Part shown: one piece after another, positions 16,363 through 25,362 of the stretch
Layout: every line of letters starts with the position of its first letter
Numbering within the stretch: position 1 is the stretch's first letter
From: an uncultured Cohaesibacter sp.
GTDB taxonomy: Bacteria; Pseudomonadota; Alphaproteobacteria; Rhizobiales; Cohaesibacteraceae
DNA length: 64,000 nt
Direction: 5' to 3'
NCBI RefSeq assembly: GCF_963676485.1
Contig: NZ_OY781114.1
Span: 3,612,501-3,676,500 of the forward strand
Notes under the pieces: model-generated
Seen by the model: the letters and a program-made list of their open reading frames with translations, nothing else
Database searches by the model: none
Told to the model about the DNA's origin: nothing
Translations under genes and position numbers: made by a program

Positions 16363-18192
16363 ATGATGAATTCGCAATCCAAGTCCGTGATCTGTCGCAC
16401 AGAGTTGCCGACATCCCTGTCTGTGCTCATTGATCGCTTCAAGCAGGCGGCCTACAAGGGGGCAGCGATTGACATCTGGGTCTTCGATGGTCCTGAGCGT
16501 CGCAAGGCTGCCGAGCGCGAAATCGCAAGGGCGGGCGCAGATGTGCATATTCATTCCGCTTTCAAGCCGCTGCTCCATGCGCTGCTTGAAGAGATGAATC
16601 TGACACATGTCGAGGATATGGTGATCCATTATCCTGTGATCGAGGGCGTTTCAGATATCCGCTTCCTGCTTGAGGCCTATCCGGTTCAGGATCTTTTTGA
16701 TGAAGGGCAATGCCGCTTTGAGCCCATGCCGCAGCAGGATGACAAGCCCTATTACCAGCTCGATATGACCATGTCTTCCAGCCGCAAGGACAGCGTGCGT
16801 ATTTTTGCGCCGAACCGGAGCCGGAAGGATCATGCAGGCATGGAGATCTTAGCCAATTGCGGCTGGGTGCGCGTTGCTCGCGCTGAGGATGCCGAGCTCG
16901 ATTGTAACGAACCGTTTGAAACGGATTTGGAACAAGCATTTCGGTGGGTGTTGGACAGTCTCATGGCGCAAGAGTGGGGCAATCAGAGCCCCTTGTTTGA
17001 TCGGCTTGAAATGCGCCTGGAAGCCCCTTTCTATGAGAGTGTCTTGCCGCGATCTCAAGAGGTGATCAGCTCTGCCGAACTGATGCACGAAGAGCTTTAT
17101 TTTGCCGCGCTTGAGACGCTCAAGGTGCAAAATGGCTACAAGGAGGATGACCGCACATTCGCGCCGGGGCAATTGGTTCCCTATCTGGTGCCACGCCTCG
17201 ATGAAACCGTTCTGGTTGAACTGGCGCTTGCGGCCGATCCCTATCTGGCGATCGATTGCGCCAGCGAAGCCATGCCCATCCTTCATAGTCGTGTCGAGGG
17301 CTGGCGTGTACCCAAAGATGAAGATCCGCTCAAAAGCCTTGAGCATGTGGATCATTGGCTTTCGCCCGATACGGTCCGGGCTGGCCTTGAGGCGCTTGGC
17401 GGGGAGAAGCTGATTTCTTGCTCACGGCGTGGGCGGCCCGTTTGGGGGCGCTATCTGAAGGGGGAGGGGCCTGGGCTGGTGATCAGTTCCGGGCAACATG
17501 CCAACGAGACCAGCGGACCGGTCGGCGCCTTGCGTGCGGCTGCGCGTTTGAGAGATGATGCGCATAACAATTTTGCCATTGCGCCTTTGCTTAATCCTGA
17601 TGGCTTTGCGCTAATGCGGGAATTCTGCAAGGATTATCCCACCCATATGAATCATGCGGCGCGCTTTACCGCTGGCGGCAATGATCTGGAATATGTCGAG
17701 CGTGGCTATGAAAACGATATCCTGCATGAAATCAAGAGTTTGACCGATGCCAAGCTGCATTTGAATCTGCATGGTTATCCCTCGCATGAATTTGTCCGGC
17801 CTCTTTCCGGGTATGTGCCGCGTGGGCAGGAACTCTGGACATTGCCAAAGGGCTTTATGCTGATCTTGCGCTATTTGCCCGGCTGGCAGGGCATAGGCGA
17901 AGCCATCATGCAGACCATGATTAGTGTTTTGCAGGAATATGACCCGATCATCGCGCTCAATCGGGCCCATCTGGCACGTTTTGGCCAATATAGCGCTGAG
18001 GAGATGGGCTTCAGCATCACCAAAGATATTGCGCATTTGACGCAGGAATTTCCTGATTCCCTGTTTCCGGTGACCATCATCACCGAAGCGCCGGACGAAA
18101 CTGTCTATGGTGAGAATTTCCAGATCTTGCATGAAGCACAAATGCGCTGCGTGATCGCGGGTGCCCGCGTTTTGCGTGATTTGATCCGCTAG
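16363..18192 (+). CDS. M14-like zinc carboxypeptidase with a long N-terminal region
   Basis: 609 residues with no signal peptide, hence cytoplasmic. The C-terminal third looks like a zinc carboxypeptidase fold: SSGQHANETSGPVGAL (about residues 376-391) supplies the His-x2-Glu zinc pair, PLLNPDGFAL (about 408-417) the substrate Asn region, LHLNLHGYPSHEF (about 466-478) the third His, and ITEAPDETVYGEN (about 571-583) a candidate catalytic Glu. The first 350 residues show no family I recognise; they include a PYYQLDMTMSS strand and an acidic VEGWRVPKDEDP stretch. M14 enzymes remove C-terminal residues or cleave amide side chains. Standing between an importer and a glycoside phosphorylase, its substrate is open. 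Confidence 0.75.
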   Translation: MMNSQSKSVICRTELPTSLSVLIDRFKQAAYKGAAIDIWVFDGPERRKAAEREIARAGADVHIHSAFKPLLHALLEEMNLTHVEDMVIHYPVIEGVSDIRFLLEAYPVQDLFDEGQCRFEPMPQQDDKPYYQLDMTMSSSRKDSVRIFAPNRSRKDHAGMEILANCGWVRVARAEDAELDCNEPFETDLEQAFRWVLDSLMAQEWGNQSPLFDRLEMRLEAPFYESVLPRSQEVISSAELMHEELYFAALETLKVQNGYKEDDRTFAPGQLVPYLVPRLDETVLVELALAADPYLAIDCASEAMPILHSRVEGWRVPKDEDPLKSLEHVDHWLSPDTVRAGLEALGGEKLISCSRRGRPVWGRYLKGEGPGLVISSGQHANETSGPVGALRAAARLRDDAHNNFAIAPLLNPDGFALMREFCKDYPTHMNHAARFTAGGNDLEYVERGYENDILHEIKSLTDAKLHLNLHGYPSHEFVRPLSGYVPRGQELWTLPKGFMLILRYLPGWQGIGEAIMQTMISVLQEYDPIIALNRAHLARFGQYSAEEMGFSITKDIAHLTQEFPDSLFPVTIITEAPDETVYGENFQILHEAQMRCVIAGARVLRDLIR

Positions 18193-18562
18193 CGCGGTCT
18201 GATATAAAAACGCCAAAATGACCTGAAAGCATTCCCTGTTGCGAGCGCATGTCATATGCCTGCAGTTGACGGGAGGTTTGCGTCTGATTGTTCGTTACAA
18301 GGGTATCCTCGCGCGTGGCTGTAGCTTCGTTATCCCACAGCCTTTGAAAGCAATCCCGATCCTAAAATGCAAAATATTTGCAAAAATTACCAATTATAGA
18401 AATAAATAAAAAATCTGAAACGTTTCACTTCCAACTTTCTGTCTCTTATGTTAGGCAATGGCCAACCAGAGGATTGGAGCTTTTGGTGTCTTTTTTTGGC
18501 TTGATATGCATAGTCAGCAAATGCGCGGCTCTTCCCATGCTTACATATGATAGGTGCTCACT
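18193..18562. other. Gene-free promoter region before the GH94 gene
   Basis: About 370 bp without a convincing gene. The stretch 18360-18415 is strongly AT-rich (promoter-like) and leads directly into the palindrome at 18416-18427. An SD-like AGGTG lies seven bases before the GH94 ATG. Confidence 0.5.
18416..18427. promoter_or_regulatory. LacI-type palindromic operator upstream of the GH94 phosphorylase
   Basis: A perfect 12-bp palindrome, tgaaacgtttca, with the central CG step typical of LacI/GalR-family operators, placed in AT-rich DNA 136 bp before the GH94 start. No LacI gene is adjacent. The nearest is at 45944, and I do not see this palindrome in front of that gene. Confidence 0.45.
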
Positions 18563-21007
18563 ATGAAATATGGATATTTTGACGATCAGGCCCGTGAATA
18601 TGTGATTACTCGCCCTGATACGCCAGCCCCCTGGATCAACTATATTGGCTGTCAGAGCTACTTTGGCATTCTGTCTGCCACCGCCGGGGGCTATTCCTAT
18701 TATCGCGATGCGCGTTTGCGCCGCCTGACGCGTGGCCGCTATAACAATGTGCCAACCGATTTCGGTGGCCGTTATGTCTATGTGCGCGACAATGAAACCG
18801 GCGACTGCTGGAGCCCTTCATGGATGCCGATGCAGACCGAGCTGGAAGATTATTCCTGCCGCCATGGCATGGGCTATTCGGTGATCTCCTCCAAGAAGGA
18901 TGGTATCCGCACCGCGACCCGCTATTTCGTGCCGCTCGATGAAACGCTGGAAATCTGGCAGGTGACGGTCACAAACGAGCGGCTTGTGCCTTCTGATATT
19001 TCGCTATTCTCTTCGGTTGAATTCTGTCTGTGGGATGCTTTGGATGACCAGAGCAATTTCCAGCGCAATCTCTCCACCGGCCAGGTGGAAGTGGAAGACG
19101 GTGTGATCTATCACAAGACCGAATATCGCGAGCGCCGCAATCATTTTGCCTATTTCGCCTGCTCCGAAGAGATTGCAGGTTTCGATACCCAGCGCGAGGA
19201 CTTTCTTGGCCCATGGCGTGGTTGGGACAAGCCGGTTGCCGTGATGGAAGGCAAGTCCCGGGATTCCATTGCCCATGGCTGGTCTCCGATGGGGTCGCAC
19301 CATGTCAAGCTGCGCCTTGAGCCGGGCGAGAGTCGTCAGGTCGTGTTTGTGCTCGGCTATCATGAAAATGACAAGGACGACAAGTTCGACCCGCCAAACT
19401 CGCAGATCCTGAACAAGAAGACGGTCAAGCCGGTTATCGACAAATATCGCGACCTGAAGGCTGTGGATGCGGCTTTCGAGGCACTGGCCAAGCATTGGGA
19501 TGAGCTGCTGGGTGTCTATCAGGTTTCATCGCCTGATCAACATACCAACCGCATGGTCAATATCTGGAACGCCTATCAATGTATGGCGACCTTCAACATG
19601 TCCCGCTCAGCCTCTTCGTTTGAGTCTGGTATCGGGCGCGGGCTCGGTTTCCGCGATTCCAATCAGGATCTGTTGGGCTTTGTGCATATGGTGCCATCGC
19701 GGGCGCGGGAGCGCATTCTGGATATTGCAGCCACGCAGCTTTCCTCGGGCGGTGCCTATCACCAGTATCAGCCACTGACCAAAAAGGGCAACAATGATAT
19801 TGGCGGCGACTTCAACGATGATCCGCACTGGCTGATTATCGGGGTGGCTGCCTATCTCAAGGAGACCGGCGATTTCTCCATTCTGGAAGAGCCGGTGATG
19901 TTTGATTGCCAGCCAGGCACCGAAGAGCCGCTTTATGAGCATCTCAAGCGCTCGATCCAATATGCCGAGGATCGTATGGGGCCGCATGGCTTGCCTCTGA
20001 TCGGGCGGGCCGACTGGAACGACTGCCTCAATCTCAACTGTTTTTCCGATACGCCGGGCGAAAGCTTCCAGACGACGACCAGCAAGGAAGGCACTGTGGC
20101 CGAATCCGTGTTCATCGCCGGATTGATGGTGCTGTCTGCCAAGGAACTGTCCGACATAGCCAGCATTGTCGGCAAGGATGGCGATGCAGCTTATTATGCG
20201 CGCATTTCAGCGGATATGAGCGCAACGATCAGCGAACATGGCTGGGACGGGGAATGGTTCCTCAGGGCCTATGACGATTTTGGCAACAAGATGGGCACGC
20301 ACGAGCAGGCCGAGGGCAAGATCTTTATTGAGCCGCAGGGTTTCTGTGTTCTCGCAGGGGTCGGTGTGGAAGATGGTAAGGCGCGGCAGGCACTGGATTC
20401 GGTTGCGAAACATCTGGCAACGCCGCACGGCATCGTGCTGCAACAACCGGCTTATTCGCGCTACTATATCGAATATGGTGAAATCTCAACCTATCCGCCG
20501 GGCTACAAGGAAAATGCTGGTATCTTCTGCCACAATAACCCGTGGGTGGCCATCGCCGAAGCGGTTATGGGCAACGGGGATAAGGCCTTTGACTATTATA
20601 GCCGGATCAGTCCTTCTGTGCGTGAAGGCATTTCTGATGTGCATCGGCTGGAGCCATATGTCTATGCGCAGATGATCGCTGGACGGGATGCGCCGAGCCA
20701 TGGGGAAGCAAAGAATTCATGGCTGACGGGAACGGCCGCATGGAACTATTACACCATCACACAATGGATTTTGGGTATCCGTCCTGACTATGATGGCCTC
20801 AAGATCGCGCCGGTGATCCCCGAGCGTTGGGATGATTTCCGTGTGCAACGTATCTTCCGTGGTGTCGCTTATGATATTTCCGTGGTGCGCAAGGGGTCGG
20901 GTAATGTGGTCTCGCTCAGCGTTGACGGCAAGCCGATCGCGGGGGATATCGTGCCTCCTCCGGCAGATGGCGTGACCAAGGTTACCGTTGAGGCAATCAT
21001 CGGATAG
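18563..21007 (+). CDS. GH94 glycoside phosphorylase (cellobiose/chitobiose phosphorylase type)
   Basis: 814 residues from ATG 18563 (MKYGYFDDQAREYVI, the usual family start). A GTG nine bases upstream is not needed. The N-terminal beta-sandwich (to about residue 270) is followed by an (alpha/alpha)6 barrel. The barrel carries GLGFRDSNQDLLGFVHMVP (about 354-372), GGDFNDDPHWLIIGVAAY (about 414-431) and the catalytic block GRADWNDCLNLN (about 479-490), where the Asp of ADWND is the general acid. GSWLTG-like NSWLTGTAAWNYY is near 715. GH94 enzymes split a beta-linked disaccharide with phosphate to a sugar-1-phosphate plus sugar in the cytoplasm. ADWNDCLN is the form seen in cellobiose phosphorylases, but chitobiose or another disaccharide remains possible. 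Monocistronic, ending at a terminator. Confidence 0.9.
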   Translation: MKYGYFDDQAREYVITRPDTPAPWINYIGCQSYFGILSATAGGYSYYRDARLRRLTRGRYNNVPTDFGGRYVYVRDNETGDCWSPSWMPMQTELEDYSCRHGMGYSVISSKKDGIRTATRYFVPLDETLEIWQVTVTNERLVPSDISLFSSVEFCLWDALDDQSNFQRNLSTGQVEVEDGVIYHKTEYRERRNHFAYFACSEEIAGFDTQREDFLGPWRGWDKPVAVMEGKSRDSIAHGWSPMGSHHVKLRLEPGESRQVVFVLGYHENDKDDKFDPPNSQILNKKTVKPVIDKYRDLKAVDAAFEALAKHWDELLGVYQVSSPDQHTNRMVNIWNAYQCMATFNMSRSASSFESGIGRGLGFRDSNQDLLGFVHMVPSRARERILDIAATQLSSGGAYHQYQPLTKKGNNDIGGDFNDDPHWLIIGVAAYLKETGDFSILEEPVMFDCQPGTEEPLYEHLKRSIQYAEDRMGPHGLPLIGRADWNDCLNLNCFSDTPGESFQTTTSKEGTVAESVFIAGLMVLSAKELSDIASIVGKDGDAAYYARISADMSATISEHGWDGEWFLRAYDDFGNKMGTHEQAEGKIFIEPQGFCVLAGVGVEDGKARQALDSVAKHLATPHGIVLQQPAYSRYYIEYGEISTYPPGYKENAGIFCHNNPWVAIAEAVMGNGDKAFDYYSRISPSVREGISDVHRLEPYVYAQMIAGRDAPSHGEAKNSWLTGTAAWNYYTITQWILGIRPDYDGLKIAPVIPERWDDFRVQRIFRGVAYDISVVRKGSGNVVSLSVDGKPIAGDIVPPPADGVTKVTVEAIIG

Positions 21008-21049
21008 AAGATCTCTGCCACGGCTATGATCGCCGGATTTCAGAATCAG

Positions 21050-21086
21050 AAAGCGCAGTCTGCTGATGCAGGCTGCGCTTTCTTTT
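21050..21086 (+). terminator. Terminator after the GH94 gene
   Basis: Stem aaagcgcag (21050-21058) with ctgcgcttt (21073-21081), followed by ctttttg. The inner loop can extend the pairing (tgctgatgca). The gene at 41013 ends with a hairpin built from nearly the same words. Confidence 0.85.
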
Positions 21087-21360
21087 TGTGCCCCGAGATC
21101 TGTGATTGCATAGCCTGAGAAGCCGCGCATTGTGTCTTTGCCCTGTGGGAGAGTGGCGCGACGTGGCAACAATTTTGGCTTCATCCTTAGTATGGCGCGC
21201 ACGCCGAGAGAGAAGACCTAATGTGATTGCCCTTGAAATTTTCAATATAATTCAATTGCTTGTCAAACCTATAGACCAATGTTGAGTGACCAATCGAGCG
21301 GACTAATCCCAATGGCTGGTACAAATCTGTTGCGCTCTGGATTATCTTTGTCATAATGTG
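21087..21360. other. Gene-free stretch upstream of the paaJ promoter
   Basis: No protein-like open frame and no clear repeat. The AT-rich 21225-21360 part leads into the operator at 21361 and probably carries the paaJ promoter. Confidence 0.45.
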
Positions 21361-21376
21361 AACGAACGGTCGGTTA
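21361..21376. promoter_or_regulatory. Putative PaaR operator upstream of paaJ
   Basis: aacgaacggtcggtta; its complement, taaccgaccgttcgtt, matches the pattern ACCGnCCGnnCG found also at 30076, 32739 and 32772. It lies 44 bp before the paaJ start, where a bound TetR-type repressor would block transcription of the long paaJ-paaZ operon. Confidence 0.65.
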
Positions 21377-21419
21377 ATTAATGAAGGCCGGTAGATAATC
21401 TCATTGGGGGGAATATTGA

Positions 21420-22625
21420 ATGTCGGAGGCATTCGTTTGTGATGCGGTGCGCACGCCTATAGGGCGCTATGGGGGAGCCCTGTCTTCAGTGCGGGCCGAT
21501 GATCTGGCAGCCGTGCCGCTTCGTGCTTTGCTGGAACGCAATCCGCAACTTGACTGGGACAAGGTGGACGATGTGATCCTTGGCTGTGCCAATCAGGCGG
21601 GCGAGGATAATCGCAATGTTGCACGCATGGCCGTATTGCTGTCCGGATTGCCCGTTGGCGTGCCGGGGACGACTGTCAATCGGCTTTGTGGATCGGGCAT
21701 GGACGCCATTGGGCTGGCTGCCCGCACCATTCGCGCCGGAGATGGCGACATGTTGGTTGCTGGTGGCGTGGAAAGCATGAGCCGGGCGCCCTTTGTCATG
21801 GCCAAGGCCAGCAGTGCCTTTTCCCGCAATGCGGAAATGTATGACACCACGATTGGCTGGCGCTTCAAGAATGCAGCGCTTGACGAAGCCTACGGTACCC
21901 ACAGCATGCCGGAAACAGCAGATAATGTGGCCGAGGATTATGGAATTACGCGCGAAGATCAGGACCGCTTTGCTGCCGAGAGCCAGCGTCGCTGGGAGAT
22001 GGCGCAAAAGGCAGGGCGTTTTGCTGATGAAATCGTGCCGGTCATCATTCCGCAGCGTAAGGGAGATCCGCTTGTGGTCGATACCGATGAGCATCCTCGT
22101 CCGGGAACAAGCGTTGAAACCCTTGCCAAGCTGCGTGGCGTCAATGGGCCCACGCTGACGGTGACTGCGGGGAATGCGTCTGGTGTCAATGATGGTGCCG
22201 CGGGGGTGATTGTTGCTTCGGAAGCGGCGGCCAGGACCAACGGTCTGACGCCGAAGGCGCGCATTGTGGCAATGGCAGCTGCGGGGGTGCCGCCGCGCGT
22301 CATGGGCATTGGTCCTGTTCCGGCAACCCGTCGGGCGCTCGAACGGGCAGGCCTTGCTCTGGGGCAGATGGATGTCATCGAACTCAATGAAGCCTTCGCA
22401 GCTCAGTCTCTTGCTGTTCTGCGAGACCTCGGGCTTCCCGAGGATGCCTCATATATCAATGCCGATGGCGGTGCGATCGCCATCGGCCATCCGCTGGGGA
22501 TGTCCGGGGCGCGGCTCGTGCTGCACGCCACATACCAGCTTCAACGCACTGGCGGGCGCTATGCGCTCTGCACCATGTGCGTTGGGGTCGGGCAGGGCAT
22601 TGCTCTCATTCTGGAACGGGTCTGA
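21420..22625 (+). CDS. paaJ: Beta-ketoadipyl-CoA thiolase (phenylacetate pathway)
   Basis: A 401-residue thiolase starting after GGGGGGAA. It has the nucleophilic Cys in [18 protein letters not shown] (about residue 89), [11 protein letters not shown] (about 115-125), NEAFAAQS (about 322), [16 protein letters not shown] (about 350-365) and the second Cys in [10 protein letters not shown] (about 388). The segment SRAPFVM and the 401 length are typical of PaaJ/PcaF. In the phenylacetate route this enzyme acts twice, on 3-oxo-5,6-dehydrosuberyl-CoA and on 3-oxoadipyl-CoA. It is the first gene of the paaJABCDE-paralogue-paaZ operon; paaA follows after 14 bp. Confidence 0.93.
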   Translation: MSEAFVCDAVRTPIGRYGGALSSVRADDLAAVPLRALLERNPQLDWDKVDDVILGCANQAGEDNRNVARMAVLLSGLPVGVPGTTVNRLCGSGMDAIGLAARTIRAGDGDMLVAGGVESMSRAPFVMAKASSAFSRNAEMYDTTIGWRFKNAALDEAYGTHSMPETADNVAEDYGITREDQDRFAAESQRRWEMAQKAGRFADEIVPVIIPQRKGDPLVVDTDEHPRPGTSVETLAKLRGVNGPTLTVTAGNASGVNDGAAGVIVASEAAARTNGLTPKARIVAMAAAGVPPRVMGIGPVPATRRALERAGLALGQMDVIELNEAFAAQSLAVLRDLGLPEDASYINADGGAIAIGHPLGMSGARLVLHATYQLQRTGGRYALCTMCVGVGQGIALILERV

Positions 22626-22639
22626 AGAGGAGGTCGGAC

Positions 22640-23638
22640 ATGTATGCACAGATGGTCAAGTCGGAAGGTATGAAGTCACGGGACGAAATGACGCCAGAAG
22701 AACAGGTTTTTCAGGACCGGATAGATCGGGGCGAAAAGATCGAGCCCAAGGAATGGATGCCCGAGGGCTATCGCAAGACGCTGATCCGGCAGATCGGGCA
22801 GCACGCCCATTCGGAAATTGTCGGGCAGCTACCAGAAGGGAACTGGATCACTCGCGCTCCGACGCTGGAGCGCAAAGCCATTTTGCTGGCCAAGGTACAG
22901 GATGAAGCCGGGCACGGACTCTATCTCTACTCAGCGGCGGAAACGTTGGGTGTCAGCCGGGATGAGCTGACCGAAAAACTGCATTCCGGTGCCATGAAAT
23001 ATAGCTCGATCTTCAATTATCCAACCCTGACATGGGCGGATATGGGGGCTGTTGGCTGGCTTGTCGATGGCGCGGCCATCATGAATCAGGTGCCTCTGCA
23101 GCGCACATCCTATGGCCCATACAGCCGGGCGATGATCCGTATCTGCAAGGAGGAGAGTTTTCATCAGCGGCAGGGCTACGCCATCATGATGAAGATGGCA
23201 GCAGGCACACCGGCGCAGAAGGAAATGGCGCAGGATGCGCTCAATCGCTTCTGGTATCCGTCGCTGATGATGTTCGGCCCGTCGGATGCGGAGTCGGTTC
23301 ATTCCGCCCAGTCCATGGCCTGGAAAATCAAGATCAATACCAATGATGAGCTGCGGCAGAAATTTGTCGATCAGACTGTGCCTCAGGCCGAGTATCTGGG
23401 CCTTTCCATTCCCGATGAGAATCTCAAATGGAACGAGGAAAAGGGCGGCTACGACTTCAGCGAGCCGGACTGGTCTGAATTTTTCGAGGTCATCAAGGGC
23501 AATGGGCCTTGTAACCGCGAGCGCATGCATGCGCGGGTGAAGGCCTGGGATGAGGGCGCATGGTTCCGCGAAGGGCTTTATGCGCATGCAGAAAAGGCGG
23601 CGCATCGCCGGGCTGCGGCAACCACGGCAGCTGAGTAA
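22640..23638 (+). CDS. paaA: 1,2-phenylacetyl-CoA epoxidase, catalytic subunit A
   Basis: 332 residues from ATG 22640, which follows GAAGAGGAGG. A ferritin-like helical diiron oxygenase subunit: [20 protein letters not shown] (about residues 84-103) and [16 protein letters not shown] (about 168-183) provide the two Glu-x2-His metal motifs. The N-terminal [18 protein letters not shown] is typical of PaaA. With PaaC it forms the hydroxylase core that epoxidises the ring of phenylacetyl-CoA using O2. The operon order paaA-B-C-D-E is canonical. Confidence 0.96.
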   Translation: MYAQMVKSEGMKSRDEMTPEEQVFQDRIDRGEKIEPKEWMPEGYRKTLIRQIGQHAHSEIVGQLPEGNWITRAPTLERKAILLAKVQDEAGHGLYLYSAAETLGVSRDELTEKLHSGAMKYSSIFNYPTLTWADMGAVGWLVDGAAIMNQVPLQRTSYGPYSRAMIRICKEESFHQRQGYAIMMKMAAGTPAQKEMAQDALNRFWYPSLMMFGPSDAESVHSAQSMAWKIKINTNDELRQKFVDQTVPQAEYLGLSIPDENLKWNEEKGGYDFSEPDWSEFFEVIKGNGPCNRERMHARVKAWDEGAWFREGLYAHAEKAAHRRAAATTAAE

Positions 23639-23667
23639 CTGCGAATTTTTTGGGGGGAGGGAAGATC

Positions 23668-23955
23668 ATGTCTAGAAAAGAATGGCCGCTTTGGGAAGTG
23701 TTCATCAGAGGCCAGCACGGGCTGAACCATCGGCATGTCGGCAGTTTGCATGCGCCGGATGCTGAAATGGCAATTCATCATGCCCGCGATGTTTATACGC
23801 GCCGCAAGGAAGGCGTTTCAATCTGGGTGGTGAAATCCAATGACATCACTGCGTCAAGTCCATCCGAGAAGGGGCCATTGTTCGATCCGGCAGAGAGCAA
23901 GGCTTATCGGCATCCGACCTTCTTTGATATCCCTGATGAAGTGGGGCATATGTGA
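23668..23955 (+). CDS. paaB: 1,2-phenylacetyl-CoA epoxidase, subunit B
   Basis: 95 residues from ATG 23668 (MSRKEWPLWEVFIRG) behind a GGGGGGAGGGAAG site. The segments FIRGQHGLNHRHVGSLHAPDAEMA and ARDVYTRRKEGVSIWVV are the whole-protein signature of PaaB, a small bridging subunit without metal ligands, needed for epoxidase activity. The stop overlaps the paaC start by one base. Confidence 0.95.
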   Translation: MSRKEWPLWEVFIRGQHGLNHRHVGSLHAPDAEMAIHHARDVYTRRKEGVSIWVVKSNDITASSPSEKGPLFDPAESKAYRHPTFFDIPDEVGHM

Positions 23956-24791
23956 TGAGCATTGCGACGATGGAAAAGCCCGAACCCGGGGCTGCTTTGC
24001 ATCCGGTAGAGGATCGGTTTGTCTCTGACAAGGCATTGGCTCCTGCCTTCTTCGAGTGGCTTTGCCGCATGGGGGATAGTGCCCTTGTGCTGGGCCACAG
24101 GGTGTCTGAATGGTGCGGGCATGCCCCTGCGCTTGAGGAAGATATCGCCATGGCCAACACGGCGCTGGACCTGATTGGTCACACCCAGATGTGGCTGGGG
24201 CTCGCCGGCGAAGTAGAAGGCAAGGGACGGAATGCGGATGTGCTGGCCTATTTGCGCGATGCATTGCAATTCCGCAATCTGCTGCTTTGTGAGCTGCCCA
24301 ACGGCGACATGGGCGTAACAATCATGCGCCAATTCCTGTTTGATGCACGCCATTATGCCTTGTTGATGCGGCTAACTGGTTCGGCCAGCCCAAGGGTTGC
24401 CGAAATTGCTGCCAAGGCCGTCAAAGAAGCCAGCTACCATTTGGAGCGGTCGTCAGATCTGGTCGTCCGGCTGGGGGATGGCACGGAAGAGAGCCACCGC
24501 AGGATGCAGGCGGCCCTTGAGCAGCTCTGGCCATATGTGGATGAGATGTTTGTGAGCGACGAGGTGGATAAAGCCATGACCGGGGTCGGCATTGCGCCCG
24601 ATCCCTCGGATCTTCGGGCCGAGTGGCAAGAGACAGTTTGCACGGTGCTGACGGAGGCCATGCTCGATATGCCCGGCCCGGCAGGCTTTGCGCAAACTGG
24701 CGGCACCACAGGGCGGCACACGGAGCATCTGGGTTACATTCTGGCCGAAATGCAGTTTCTGCAGCGGGCTTATCCGGGCGCGCATTGGTAA
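23955..24791 (+). CDS. paaC: 1,2-phenylacetyl-CoA epoxidase, structural subunit C
   Basis: 278 residues. I use ATG 23955, which shares a base with the paaB stop; GTG 23952 is an alternative. A ferritin-like helical protein of PF05138: ANTALDLIGHTQMWLGLAGEVEG (about residues 65-87), NGDMGVTIMRQFLFDARHY (about 115-133) and KEASYHLERSSDLVVRLGDG (about 157-176). PaaC is the non-catalytic partner of PaaA. It is spaced five bases from paaD. Confidence 0.94.
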   Translation: MSIATMEKPEPGAALHPVEDRFVSDKALAPAFFEWLCRMGDSALVLGHRVSEWCGHAPALEEDIAMANTALDLIGHTQMWLGLAGEVEGKGRNADVLAYLRDALQFRNLLLCELPNGDMGVTIMRQFLFDARHYALLMRLTGSASPRVAEIAAKAVKEASYHLERSSDLVVRLGDGTEESHRRMQAALEQLWPYVDEMFVSDEVDKAMTGVGIAPDPSDLRAEWQETVCTVLTEAMLDMPGPAGFAQTGGTTGRHTEHLGYILAEMQFLQRAYPGAHW

Positions 24792-24795
24792 AATC

Positions 24796-25341
24796 ATGGC
24801 CACTCACCTGATCCCATCCACTTCCTTGGAGCTGCCATCCGTCGATATCATCTGGCGCTGGCTGGCAGAGGTGCCCGATCCGGAAATTCCGGTTGTATCG
24901 GTTACCGAACTGGGGATTGTTCGCCAAGTGCGCTACGAGGGCGAAATGCTCGTTGTCGCCGTTACGCCAACCTATTCGGGCTGTCCGGCAACGGCAGTGA
25001 TCGATCTCGCTATCGAGGAAAAACTGCGCGAGAAGGGTATTGACCAGTTGCGGCTGGAACGGCGCCTTTCACCCCCATGGACCAGCGACTGGATTGTTCC
25101 GGAAGCACGCGAGAAATTGCGCGCCTTCGGCATCGCGCCGCCCATTGATGGTACCGCTGCAAGCGGCGTCATGGCCGCACGCGCCCGCCGCATGAGTGGC
25201 AAGAGCAATCTGGTGGTGGCTTGTCCGCGTTGCGGGTCGAGCCACACGGAACGTGTCAGCCAGTTCGGGTCGACCCCTTGCAAGGCCTCATGGCGCTGCA
25301 AGGACTGTCTGGAACCCTTTGACTATTTCAAATGCATCTAA
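24796..25341 (+). CDS. paaD: Phenylacetyl-CoA epoxidase assembly protein PaaD
   Basis: 181 residues from ATG 24796. The N-terminal MIP18/DUF59 domain has WRWLAEVPDPEIPVVSVTELGIVR (about residues 20-43) and the conserved TPTYSGCPAT (about 57-66) with its Cys. The C-terminus is a small zinc-type knuckle (CPRCGSSHTE, then CKASWRCKDC). PaaD is thought to mature the Fe-S or diiron centres of the multicomponent oxygenase. An open frame extends to 24688 inside paaC, but that part is a shadow. Confidence 0.93.
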   Translation: MATHLIPSTSLELPSVDIIWRWLAEVPDPEIPVVSVTELGIVRQVRYEGEMLVVAVTPTYSGCPATAVIDLAIEEKLREKGIDQLRLERRLSPPWTSDWIVPEAREKLRAFGIAPPIDGTAASGVMAARARRMSGKSNLVVACPRCGSSHTERVSQFGSTPCKASWRCKDCLEPFDYFKCI

Positions 25342-25362
25342 GCCTTGGAGGAGAGGCTTGCC

